DNA from: Hevea brasiliensis
Lineage: Eukaryota; Streptophyta; Magnoliopsida; Malpighiales; Euphorbiaceae
DNA: 64,000 nt
Direction of reading: 5' to 3'
Assembly: GCF_030052815.1 (NCBI RefSeq)
Contig: NC_079503.1
Span: 61,422,735 to 61,486,734 of the forward strand
A model generated the notes under the pieces. It did no database searches, was not told the origin of the DNA, and saw only the letters and a list, made by a program, of their open reading frames with translations. Positions 24,571-36,239 of the stretch are shown one piece after another. Both the position numbers and the translations under genes were made by a program. Each line of letters opens with the position of its first letter. Within the stretch, counting starts at the first letter, position 1.

Positions 24571-25074
24571 TTTCATGGTAACTTCGTTAGTGGTGAGGCC
24601 AACATAGAAAATCCTTTTACAAATCTACAGTAATACCTAGCCAAACTAAGAAAACTGTGGACTTCTGTAACATTCTTTAGTGGTTTCCAATTAAGGATGG
24701 CTTCCACCTTACTAGGATTAACTTTAATTCCCTCTGCTGACACAATATGCCCTAAAAAGGTAATCTTCTTCAGCCAAAACTCACATTTGGAGAACTTGGC
24801 ATACAATTGTTTCTCCCCCAAAATCTGCAATATAATCTTCAAGTGTTTATCATGCTCCTTTGCATTCTTCGAATACACCAAAATATCATCAATAAACACT
24901 GCCATGAACTGATCAAGATATGGCCTATTGATTGTGTTCATCAGGCTCATAAATGTAGCTGGAGCATTAGTCAACCCAAATGGCATCACCAAAAATTCAT
25001 AGTGGCCATATTGAGTCCTAAAACCAATTTTTGGGATACTTTGCCCTTGCACCATTAGTTGATAGTACCTTGAT
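24571..25074 (-). pseudogene. Reverse transcriptase palm/thumb part of E
   Basis: On the minus strand it resumes at RYYQL, directly left of solo LTR A2. It runs through [32 protein letters not shown], the catalytic [10 protein letters not shown] (about 24879-24900, both Asp intact), [20 protein letters not shown] and [13 protein letters not shown]. It is 160 residues open without a stop, the best-preserved piece of E. It continues into RNase H. The half carrying the first catalytic Asp is at 28908 onward. An RT split by an LTR cannot be made as one protein. Confidence 0.9.
25070..25074. repeat. Target-site duplication of A2, left copy (TTGAT; right copy CCGAT at 28908-28912)
   Basis: The copies differ by two C-to-T type changes. 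Removing A2 and one copy restores the RT codons for the conserved R-S-G-Y-Y, with CCGAT as the original. This supports the duplication despite the mismatches. Confidence 0.7.
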
Positions 25075-28000
25075 TGTCACACCCTACCCCTCGGTAAGGC
25101 ATAACATGATCCCATAGTATATCTAATGAATTACCAAACTTTGCCTACTGATAACCCATTAAATACACTACAAGGGATTTTAAATCTTTTCTTACTTCTT
25201 TTTACAGTGGTGAGCACTATTACAGGTGTTAAAAAGTTTCTTTTACTGAAGTGAAATAGCTAACATATTTGAAGAATTAATAATTTCTGTAAAAATTTTG
25301 ACAGAGTGCCATCTGTATTTTGAATAAAACATTTCTTCAAAAACCTGTAATAGCACTTCAAATATATTTCTCAATCTCAAACTCCAACATCCAAATCAAT
25401 ACAATAAGTTTCTCAACATTTGTCTACTCAATCCACAATAATTTTTCAGTATTTTCAAAAGCTAAGATAAAAGAAATATTTACAAGCTAAAATAATTTAC
25501 AAATTTAGTTTACAACTTTAATGTACAATTTTAATTTACAACTGCTCAAAACCAAGAACACTATATATATACAGTGAACATACATTACAATACAAAATAC
25601 AAAATATGGTATACTCAATATACCCGGTGAACTCTCAATATAGCATTAGTAGCCTAGTCTGCTGCCCTGTTAGTCTGTCTACCTGCGACAGCAATGAAAA
25701 GTTATCGCTGAGTAAAATTTACTCAGTGGTGCACAATAACAATTTGAAATGCGATATATAAATCTTTTATTGACAATTCACAAATTAAATAATTCACAAT
25801 TCCATTTCACAATTTACGAAGTTCATATAACACAAATTTGATCAAACAATTGAATAACACAGTTTTGCCAATCAATAACACCATTTGATCAAATAACTGA
25901 ATAATACAGTTTTGCCAATCAATAACACCATTTGATAAAATAACTGAATAATACAGTGTTGTCAATCAATAACACCATTTAGGCCATGACACAATTTTTT
26001 CGCACATGCTGTGTTGTACACCACGACAAGACACACTCACCCCAATAATCGAAATCAATGAGGGAGGAAGCTAGCTAAATAATGAGTACTCATCCACACT
26101 CACCTCAGACTGGCAAGTCAAAGAGGGAGGAATATAATCACACTCACCCCATAAATGGAGGAGGAATATAATAACAGTGTAATACTAAGTGTGAATCAAA
26201 ACAATTCTAAATCACAATATTTCATACAATTCCTAAATCACATTTTATCTCAAAATTTTCATTTGCAAAGTAGGCAACACAATAATTTCCAAATAAAATT
26301 CTCAAAGCTAAAACAATAAAAAATGATTTATAACTCATTTCTCCAAATAAATTTTCTAGTAAAAGCAGTGAATATAAAAAGTATTGTGCACAGACACAAT
26401 TTAAAACTATAATGTTTAAATAAATTTTTAAGTAGAAAATAAGAAATCAAAATTATTGTGCACAAACACAATTTAAAACAATAACATACAAATAATCATA
26501 ATTTATTTCAATTGAAAAATTCAAAAGAAATAATTATTATGCACAAACCTCTGATATATGCCTCTTGGCCCTGACTCAGTGTTCCTTATGCTTCTCAATA
26601 TACTTTTCAACTGAAACACACAATTTAAAGTGTTTCAGTACTCAATGAATTTGTTTCTAACAATAAAATCCAATATTTAAATCTTCTTAGTACTGTTCCC
26701 TTCAATTCATTTCATTAGTCAACCTATAATGTTGACCCTTGATGCACTCTAAGTGAGTCAATTCTAATGTTACCAATATGTCACATTTTATAGCCTTTTA
26801 GTATTAGTGCATGTTGCCAAATTCATTTTCAAGTATATTGCATTTTATTGCAATTTGTCGGATTTCGGTATACTAATTTGACCTAGCCGGATGACCTAGT
26901 TGCCTCGGTTTTCCGGTTTCGGTCCAAACAACAAACTTGTAGGTCTATGTCTTATTACTAGTCGGGCAAAATTTCAGGTCATTCTGAGTTGTGTAGACCA
27001 AGTTATGGTCAATTTACCAATGCTGGACAGAATGTACCAAAATGGTAACTTTAAGTCATTTTTAGGTCACTTTTAGTTCGGCCAGTTTTGGTACCAGAAC
27101 TTGTGCAAGCTATTTGACTTACTTATGATCATTTATGAGTGTTGGTGTCTTCATAAGAATTGTAGATATATGTCTAAACTATTTATGATAAAAATTTCAG
27201 GTCAATTAGACCTATTTTGAGTGAGTTATGGCCAAAATACCAACTGCTGCCCAAATGGTCAATTTTCAGGCTTTCAAAGCACTAATCCGGATTTGGTCAT
27301 TTTTCAAGTCATCTTCTAGGCAGAATTTTGGTAAGCTTCCTTCATGAAAGTTGGCACATTTTGTGCCTAGTTTCACCTCCAATTGGTCTCATACTAATTT
27401 GAGCCACACACTTAAGGTTCTAAGCTAAAACATACACTGCCCTATTATACATTGTTCATCACTCATCAATTACACATCCTATGCTTACCAAGTTAACTCT
27501 TCCATGTCATTTCTGTTTTATACCTTACCATTAACACATTTAACAACACATTTTTGGTCATTTTGGCAGCTTATAACCATTCTCAATATGCACACTATAA
27601 GCCAGAATTTTCCAAGTCCAATTACAATAATTAAACACATAAATGCACCTCATTTACATGTCCAAATTCAAACCTTTATACACACATACATGCTGCCATC
27701 CATAACAACATAATTCAAAAATATAATTCTATTAACCAAACAATGAAACAACACATTTTGATCTTCTTCATAAGGCTGCCATAAGTTTACACGTACCCAT
27801 CAATTTTCACTTTCACTTTTCAAGCTTACAATTCAACCCTTAGACATGGAATTCAACTTCAATACAATTAAACATTTAAATCATCATCCAAACCACTATT
27901 TACATACAAGAAAAAGTTGTTCATGGTGAGTCCTCATGGCTGCCGAAATGTACCCCTCCATTAATTTATCAAACATCAAAAATTCCTCCACAAAACAACT

Positions 28001-28907
28001 ACCCACAATAACCACTCACTTACTACTTTAGGACTTCTTCAAAACTCTACCAAAATTTATCTTTCTTGCTCCTAGTATGCTGCCCAAGGTGTGTACTTTA
28101 ACTTTAATGAAGAACTCTTGTGCAAACCATGGCTTGAAAATAGGTGGATGAAGCTCCACACATGGACGTCAATGGAGTTTTGGAAGGAATTTCAATTCAG
28201 CTATGGAGAATGGAAGTGAAGAAGATGGGTTTGTTAGTGGGAAATTCTGCACACTTAGGTGTCCTTAGGTGCTTTATATTTGTGCCACTTAATGTCCACT
28301 AACTTGATTAATTATTAAGATATTAAACTTTTAATTATCCTAATCTTTACCCCTCACTTTTCATAAATTGTATTTGACATTTAATTTACTTTTTTCATGG
28401 GATTTTCAAAATTCAATACCACTTATTTTTAATGGACATTTAGGTCAAAAGGCAACTCGGGATGTCAAATGACCACAATGCCCCTATTCGGGTTGTATTC
28501 TCGATTTTTCAGTAATACCGAGGTTTGTCATTTTCTCGATTTCTCGTTTTTCTTTGTACTAATTAATTAATTTTTCTTTGATATTTCTAATAACATTTAT
28601 ACTTTAATAGATGTTCATTTAAGTCTTAAAAATATTTTCCAGGGTTCCCCACGGTCTAGGGCTAGTCAACGGTCCACGCCGCAACTTCTCAGTGCGGTCA
28701 CCCATCGCTAGGGTTATCGGCTCGTTTAATTTGGTTACATTTCATTGCTATTATTTTTCCTTTGTTTTTCTTGTATTTTCTTTTCTTGTATTTCATTATT
28801 TTATGTCTCCTCATCAATATTTAAGTGTAGTTCTAGGCATCCTAACTGTCCGGACAACAATGGTCATCGGAACAGTAAAACGCACTACCGAACATAGGGG
28901 TTTTACA
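25075..28907 (-). mobile_element. Solo LTR A2 (family 1) inside E's RT
   Basis: The plus strand runs from TGTCACACCC to GGTTTTACA (TGTTACA with one change), 3,833 bp. It is closely related to A: same 47-bp minisatellite copy number (25836-25976), two tandem units from 26382, the paired hairpins at 25685-25725, and the U3 box at 28467-28483. The flanks are two halves of one RT gene. No interior is present. The open frames (for example 27504-27713, 28692-28928) are LTR sequence. Confidence 0.9.
25685..25725 (-). other. Paired hairpins in LTR A2
   Basis: GCGACAGC (25685-25692) and GTTATCGC (25701-25708) form a stem with one mismatch and one wobble. They are followed by TGAGTAAAATTTACTCA (25709-25725) and GTGGTGCAC. 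Confidence 0.55.
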
Positions 28908-29760
28908 CCGATCTCAAATCTATCTTAGAGGACATAGTTGTATCTTTCAACTATTCAAACAAATCATCAATTCTGGGCAGAGGATATTCGTTCATCACTG
29001 TCACCTTGTTTAACTGTCTGTAATTTATACACAGATAGAGAGTACCATCTTTCTTCTTAACAAATAACACTGGCGTTCCCCATGGTGACACGCTAGGGCG
29101 TATGAACCCTTTATCAAGCAATTCCTATAGTTGCACCTTTAGTTCTTTTAATTCTATAAGCGCCATCCTATATAGAGTGATAGATATTGGCTCCACTCTA
29201 GGCACAACTTCAATCTCAAACTGCACCTCTCTAACAGGGGGTAATCCTGGCAATTCATCAGGAAAAACATCAAAAAAATCACACACTATAGGGATATCCT
29301 TAAGATCTAAACTCCCCACACGTGTGTCTACCACATGAGACAGATAAGCCTCACACCCCTTTCGAATCATCTTCTTAGCTAGTGTAGATGAAATGAGATT
29401 AGAGGGCAACAAGTGTCTCTCCCCTTGTATCACCACATTTGAATACTCAGGGAAACCAAAAGTGACTGTCTTCAATCTACAGTTAATCATTGCATGGTGC
29501 CTAGATAGCCAATCCATGAACAAAATAACATCATAGTCTTTGAAGGGCATCTCAGTCAAATCAGATAAAAATGTATGCCCTTGGATCACTAATGGATAAT
29601 CGCAATATAATCTATTTACCTTGACCTCTTGCCTTAATACACTAGTGACCAACACATCATAGTCCATTTTCACACAAGGAATAACAATATCACAAATAAC
29701 CCCAGCACTAACATATGAATGAGTAGAGCTAGGGTCAAACAACACATACACATCTTATTC
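28908..29760 (-). pseudogene. Protease, linker and RT fingers of E
   Basis: On the minus strand the protease loop LFDPSSTHSYVS (about 29700-29740) is followed by FMDWLSRHHAMINCRLKTV and a linker (DVFPDELPGLPPVREVQFEI). Then comes the RT start ([51 protein letters not shown]) up to SKIDLRS at the A2 junction. There are stops just before the protease (GAA TAA GAT, probably CAA originally), at the KVQL/ELL boundary (29122-29124), and in LFE-stop-LKD. The Gly of DPG(S/A)T is Ser here. The rest of RT is at 24571-25074. Confidence 0.88.
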
Positions 29761-29879
29761 AAGGACGCAGAATATACCAGCTACCACATCTGAAGTCTCT
29801 GCTTCTTCCCTATGTCACATGGTATATACCCGAGCTAGTGCACTACTTTGCTCAAGCTGGTTTACTATACCTTGGCTAG

Positions 29880-31021
29880 CTATACCTCTACTTCGGCCTC
29901 TGCCTCTACCTCTACTAGTAGTCTGTGACACTCTAGGGGTAGAACCTTGAACTGATCCCTCTGCTGGAGTATATGGCATAGATCAGCATGCACTGGTGTA
30001 ATCCTTGGCAAAATTTCCAGTTCCACTGTAGTTATAGCAGGCTCTAATGGCCTTAGAAAACACTCCCCCATGCACCTTACCACAAGTCTCACTGGTGCAA
30101 ACAAATAAGGATCCCCTGGGCATTTGTTGACTAGATCTAGCTGGCCCCTATCCTGAGTATCTACCTTTACTAAATCTCTGGGTACTAGATCCCCCAAAAC
30201 TCTTTCTCTTCCCTAATCCACTGCTTAAACTCTGACCAGTTGTCTTCCCACTCTTATCTTTCTCTCCCACATTATTTTTAGCTGTCATCTCCTGTTCCAC
30301 TCTCTCAAGTTCATGAACTTGTGAAATCAGGTATAAGAAGTTTGTATACCAGAAGCCTACCACTTGCACCTTGATGCTTGGCCTCAAACCAGCCTTAAAC
30401 CTCTTACATCTATCTCTACTAGCAGTGAGTAATCCCCCTGCATAATGGCTCAGGCGGGAGAATTATCTCTCATATTCAACTACTGTTCTGTCCCCCTATC
30501 TCAAACTCAGTAACTCTTGAAGTTTCATGTCCACATATATGCAGAGACATATTTCTGCCTAAACTCCCTAAGGAAGTCACCCCATGACAGAATTGGGGGC
30601 TCCAACAGACTGTTCGAGATTGTCTTCCACCATTCATATGTGTCCCCCTGAAGTAGCGACACAGTATATTCAAATCTTAGAGCTTCTGTATACTGTAACT
30701 TCTTGAAGACTCAATCCATTCTTTCCAACCATTGTTCTGCCTCTAATGGGTCTATAGGACCCTTGAAATCTATAGCCCCATACTTCATTAGCTTTTATAC
30801 TATCTATGTGGTGGTTGGGGTTATACTTGGACATTGCCAGCCATTTGCTGGAAGAATACAACCATCTGCTAGAAGAATACAGCCATCTGCTGAGCCAGTT
30901 GAGCAGGAAATTGCATAGGAGGGGCTTAGGCAGCTAGCCCTTTTGCACCCTGAGGGGCTGGGGCCTCCCCCTGAACTTGAGCTGCCACAGATTGTTGAAC
31001 AGAGTTATCCCCCTCTTCCAT
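29880..31021 (-). pseudogene. gag of E, heavily decayed
   Basis: The start is ATG at 31021-31019 (MEEGDNSVQQSVAAQ), like X and F. The core is recognisable: PAQLAQQMAVFFQQM, QVVGFWYTNFLYLISQVHEL, then a basic linker. It has many stops and frame changes between 30400 and 31000. At the zinc knuckle (about 29999-30040), CYNYSGTGNFAKDY has lost the second Cys, the His and the last Cys. Each loss is explainable by a G-to-A/C-to-T change. A zinc-binding nucleocapsid can no longer form. Confidence 0.82.
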
Positions 31022-31189
31022 TGTGACTCACAAGGATTTCTACTTCTTGAACAACCAACACAAGAAATTCTACCCATAAGTCCATTTTTAGGATGCAAAT
31101 GTACTATATGTATCAATCAATAACATTTGAGCAGTTATACTTATCAAGAAATATTTCAAATTTACAATTCAAAACCTTCGTTAAAATTT

Positions 31190-31201
31190 GCTCTGATACT
31201 A
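31190..31201 (-). other. Primer-binding site of E, one mismatch
   Basis: The minus strand reads TAGTATCAGAGC against TGGTATCAGAGC in X, F and D. It lies 8 bases inside the 5' LTR start. Confidence 0.7.
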
Positions 31202-31209
31202 CCAAAACA

Positions 31210-31920
31210 CGTCACACCTTATCCTTTTATAAGATATGACATGATCCTATAATATGTCTAATGAATTACCGAACTCTGTCGATTGATAATCCATTAACAT
31301 ATTACAAGGGATTTTGAACAAATTCAAATCCATTTTTAAGTTAACTTGATGATAAAAAGGTTTAAGAAAATGCTATGAAAATTAATCAAGGAAAAATAAG
31401 CATTTTTTTTAAAAGAAAATTTGGGAAAAACTGGTGTAGTGTCGGCTGAAAATTCAATAAACCAAAAATTTAAAACCTATTGACAACAACCTGTAGTAAT
31501 ATATATTTTACAAATACTCATCAAATCAACATTTATCAAGTTGCTTTTCTCATTCACAATCAAAGGAACAATTCATTTCAAAATTTTATTCATTTAATGT
31601 CACAAAATAATAATGTAACATTTTTGTACAATTGCTCAAACGAATCTTACATAAATATAGCCATAATTACATCAAATTTTACAATTCACAAGGGTAAACC
31701 TAAAATATACCCACTGAACAGACCAATTAAAATTTCTAGTAAGCTCACTAAGCTGCCTTCTCTTTTCCTTTACTAGCAACAACATAAAAACAGCTATCGC
31801 TGAGTATATAACCCAGTGGTGCATAATAATTAATTTTAAAATCCCAATAAAAACATAATTTATCCATTCATAATAAAATATTTGAAATATTAAACTTTCC
31901 ATGAATCATAAAACCTTAAT
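31210..31920 (-). repeat. 5' LTR of E, left-hand fragment
   Basis: It starts CGTCACACC (TG decayed to CG) next to the primer site. It keeps family-1 landmarks: a hairpin CTGAGTATATAACCCAG and GTGGTGCAT near 31799-31823. It is cut at 31920 by F, after which only AAT (41283-41285) separates F's duplication from G. The remainder should lie beyond G and H, outside the window. Confidence 0.75.
31916..31920. repeat. Target-site duplication of F, left copy (TTAAT)
   Basis: It matches TTAAT at 41278-41282 exactly. It brackets a complete two-LTR element. Confidence 0.93.
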
Positions 31921-34900
31921 TGTCACGCCCTATGCCTCCGTAAGATGTAACATGATCCCGTAGTATACCTAATAAATTACCAAACTTCGTCTACTGATAA
32001 CCCATTAAATATACTACAAGGGATTTTAAACATTTTCTTAATTCTTTTTATAGTGGTGAGCACTTTTGATAGGTGTTAATTTTTTTTTTTTAACTGAAGT
32101 GAAACCAAATAACACATATGAAGTATCAGTAATTTCTGTAAAAATTTCGGCAGAGTGCCGTCTGTATTTGGAGCAAAATAGTTCTTCAAAAACCTGTATA
32201 AAGCACTTCCAATATATTTGTTCAATCCCAAACTCCAATATGGCTCAATTCAAATTAGTGTCCTCAACACAGTTCAAACTCAATTCAATTCAATATTATT
32301 TTCAGTAATTCCAAAGATAAAGTGCAAAATAAATGAGTATTTTAAAAGCTGAAAAAAGAGAATTGAATACAACATTTTGACAGGCTAAAATAATTTACAA
32401 CTTTATTTTACAACTGCTCAAGACCAAGTACAATATACACATACAGTTCACATACATTACGATAATATTTACAAGGAAGTGGTATACTCAATATACCCGG
32501 CAAAATCCCAAAAGTGTAGCACAAGTAGCCTACTCTGCTGCTCTGTCTACCTGTCTACCTGCGATAGCAATGAAAAAGCTATTGCTGAGTAAAATTTACT
32601 CAGTGGTGCACAATAACAATTTAAAATGCGGTATACAAAACATTTATCGACAATTTACAATTCAAATGATTCACAATTTCATGTCATAATTTTCAAAGCT
32701 CATATAACAAAAATTTGATCAAACAATTAAAAAAGCACAGTATTGCCAATCAATAACACAACTTAGGTCATGACACAAACTTTTTCGAACATGCCGTGTT
32801 GTACGCCACAACAAGACAAACTCACGCCACTAATCGAAATCAATGAGGGAGGTGGCTAGCTAGCTAATGAGTACTCATCCAAACTCACCTTAGATTGGCA
32901 AGCCAGATAGGGAGGAAAATAATAAAATATCAAACTCAACCCCACAAGTGGAGGAGGAACATGTAAGGGACTGCCATGCCAAGTGTGAATAAAAAACAAT
33001 TCTAAATCACAATATTTAAATATTTCATATAAACCACAAATCACATTTTAACTCAAAATTTTCATTTGCAAAGTAGGCAACACAGTAATTTCCAAATAAA
33101 ATTCCCAAAGCCAAAACAATAAAAAATTATTTATAACTCATTTCTCCAAATAATTTTCTAGTAAAAGCAGTGAATATAAAAAGTATTATGCACAGACCTT
33201 AGATGAGTCACCTCTTGGCCTTGACTCAATGTTCCTATGCTCTTCAATATCCTTTTCAACTGAAACACACAATTTAAAGTGTTTCAGTACTCAGTTAAAT
33301 TGTTTCTAATCATAAGGTTCCATAATTAAATTTTATTGATACTACTCCTTCCATTAGTCAACCTATAATGTTCACCTTTAATGCACACTAGGTGAATTAA
33401 TTTTAATGTTACCAAAATGTCACGTTTTATAGTCCTCAAGTGTTGGTATATATTACCAATTTCATTTTCAAATGTATTACACTTTATTGCAATTTATTGG
33501 ATTTTGGTATGCTGTTTGACCTAGTCGGATGACCTAGTTCCCTCAGTTTCTGGGTTCTGGTCAGAATTACAAACTTATAGGTCTATGTCTTAGTGAACTT
33601 TTGCCATAAATTTTAGGTCATTTGGAGTTTACTAGACCAAGTTATGGTCATTTTACTATTGCTGGACAGATGGCAAACTTAGGTCATTTTTAGGTCATTT
33701 CCGATTCTGACAGTTTTTATACCCAAACCTGTGCAAGCATTTTGACTCACTTATGGTCATTTCTGGGTTTTTGTGTCTTCATAAGAGTTGTAGCTCTATG
33801 TCTAAGCTATCCATGGTATAAATTTCAGGTCATTTGGACTTGTTTTGAGTGAGTTATGGCCAAAATACTGACTACTGTTCAAATGGTCAATTTTCAGGTT
33901 TGCAAAGCCACTAATCCGGATTTGGTCAATTCTCATGTCACTTTTTGGACAAATTTAGGTAGACTTTCTTCATGAAAGTTGGCACATTTTGTGACTAGTT
34001 TCACTTCCAATTGGCCTCATACCAATTGGAGTCACACAATTCCATTTATAGCCTAAAACACATACTGCCCTTAACACATTTTTGAAGCCTTATCCATTCA
34101 CACATTCAACTAACCATACTTCATTCCCAAACCAAATTATGCATTTGTATCATACCCCAACCATTTATCACTTCATTTTATAGTCACTTTGGGCAGAATA
34201 CAATGACTTTAAATACACCAAATAGAATTCTTAAATTACAAAGTCCATTTATAACAACATATACACATAATACTCCTAACCATTACACATAACTTCCATC
34301 ATCAAATTACATATTCATTCCCTACTAAATCATAGACATATGCTACCACTTTTAGTACCATAATTCAACAAACCTTTCATGAATTTAAACCCTTCCAACT
34401 TCACCATAAGGCTGCCCAAATTGTTCATATACATCAAGCTTCCCAATTTCAACATGTGATCTCACTTTACATTCACAATTCACACATATACATAAAAATC
34501 AAACTCTTATCCATTTAAGCACTCTAATTAAATTCATTACCCATCAAATTCATATAAGAACAAACCACTTACCTTTCGCTTCCATGGCTACCCAAAATGG
34601 TACACTTCAATAACTCATCAAACCTCAACATTTCTTCCACAAATCAACTCACCACAACACCCACACAAGCTTTAATAAAGAAAGGATGAAGAAATGGTTA
34701 CTTACCTCTTGTGGACTTCCTCAAATCTCTACTAAATCTCTTCTTTCTTGTTCCCTAAAGGCTGCCCAAGGTGTGTAGACCACTTTTAATGAAGACACTT
34801 ATAGGAATCATGGCTTGAATCATGGTAGATGAGGACCTTGCATGAAACAACCATGGGAGAGTTTGAGAGAAACCATTTTCGGCCATGAGAGAGCTTGGTG

Positions 34901-35578
34901 AGGATGATGAAGTGAGTGGGGAAATCTTTCCTCATTTTAAGTATTTATGTGTCCACTTAGTGCTCCACTAAACATAGTTTAATTATATTATATTCTAAGG
35001 TTTCAATAATTACAATTTTGACCTTAATTTCTCTTAAATTACATTTTATCTTTAATTCCATTTTTCATTAGATTTTCCAAATGTAATAGTATTTATTTTT
35101 CATTGACATTTAGGTCAAAAGCCAACTCTAGGTGTCAAATGACTAAAATGGCCCTATTCGGGTTGTACTCCTGATTTTTCGATAACACCGATTTTTGTTG
35201 ATTTTTCGATTTTTTGATTTTCTTTGTACTAATTAATTTATTTTTCTTTGACATTTCTAATGTCATTTATACTTCAATAGATGTTTATTTAAGTCTTAAA
35301 AATATTTCCCAGGGTTCCCCGCGGTCCAGGGCTAGTCAACAGTCCACGCCGCCACTTCCCGTTGCGGTCACCCATCGCTACGGTTTTGGGCTCGTTTAAC
35401 TTAGTTACATTTTTTCTCTTTTATTTTTCCTTTATTTTTCTTGTATTTTTCTCTATTGTATTTCATTATTTAATGTCTCCTCACTAACATTTAAGTGTAG
35501 TTCTAGGCATTCTAGCTGTCCGGACAGACACTGTTCACCAAAACAGTAGAACGCACTACCGAACATAGGGGTGTTACA
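31921..35578 (-). repeat. 3' LTR of F
   Basis: It runs from TGTCACGCC to GTGTTACA on the plus strand. It holds paired hairpins at 32561-32602 (stem GCGATAGC/GCTATTGC, one mismatch), a single 47-bp minisatellite unit, modules with anchors near 33571, 33784 and 33975, and the U3 box at 35137-35154. Frames such as 32066-32308 are mirrored in the other LTR and are not genes. Confidence 0.92.
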
Positions 35579-36063
35579 ATTCTTCCCCCCTTAAAATAAA
35601 TTTCGTCCGTGAAATTTTACCCAATAGTCGTCTTACAATAGTCATACATTTATTTTCTCCTTTCTATATGATCGTAAAATCTTCCTTCCTTTGAATTTGT
35701 ATAAGACTTTTAACAATCTAATGCAACATTTAATTTGTTTGTATAACACCAATCTTCTCTTACTATTGTTCTGTCTAATATTTCGGTTCATGTTTCCTTA
35801 TTGAATGACCTTTGAGGTCATGTTAAAATTATTTATCTAATCATTGGTCCTCTGACCATTCTAGTTAACAATCTAACTCATATTCGTAACACTTCTTTGT
35901 TACATCTGAATTAACTGTTCAAATTTTTACTTCCACAACTCTTTTATGTATTGATTTTCAATAATTTATCGTATTCTAAGAAATATCTTTTGCTAGCAAA
36001 TTCTTCCAAAACTAATTCCAAAAAGACTAGTCACTTACATATCAAAATTTATTTTTATATGAG
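35579..36063 (-). other. 3' untranslated part of F with polypurine tract and hairpin
   Basis: On the minus strand TTTTAAGGGGGGAAGA (35595-35580) is the polypurine tract. The sequence at 35598-35617 forms AAATTTC/GAAATTT, as in D and E. The remaining ~440 bp is A+T-rich and shows no protein or RNA gene I recognise. Since it directly follows a broken protease, a deletion junction lies near 36060. Confidence 0.65.
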
Positions 36064-36239
36064 GGACAGCAGGAAGGCAAACAATGCTGGCACTAACATA
36101 AAAGTATGTAGATCCCAGGTCAAACAATACGTATATATATCTTAGTTAAAAATTGAGAAAGTACCAGCAACAATGTCAGAAGTCTCAGCCTCTTCCCTCT
36201 GCTATATAGTGTATACTCTAGCTGAAGCATCACCTTGTT
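36064..36239 (-). pseudogene. Protease stub of F
   Basis: After a stop at YTI-stop, the minus strand reads QREEAETSDIVAGTFSI. Then comes a frameshift and LFDLGSTYFYVSASIV, the D-x-G-(S/A)-T protease loop with several substitutions. It breaks off near 36064, far short of a whole protease. It matches the same segment of X at 309-420. Confidence 0.75.

Larger units (their letters stand above)
5342..31920 (-). mobile_element. Element E: old Tekay-like Ty3/gypsy host element, interrupted by X, D, A2, F and G
   Basis: Once the later insertions are removed, minus-strand order is normal: 5' LTR fragment (31920-31210), primer-binding site, gag, protease, RT, RNase H, integrase, a chromodomain-type tail, polypurine tract, and 3' LTR fragment (7859-5342). 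The pieces join at codon level. RT stops after a DLRS-type motif at 28908 and resumes with RYYQL at 25074. Stops, frameshifts and lost zinc-knuckle residues show that E is the most decayed and so probably the oldest layer. Both outer LTR ends lie beyond the window or beyond later insertions. Confidence 0.82.

Noticed and set aside
29102..29338. 78-codon plus-strand frame
   Set aside because: It is the opposite strand of E's protease-RT linker, which has clear homology on the minus strand.
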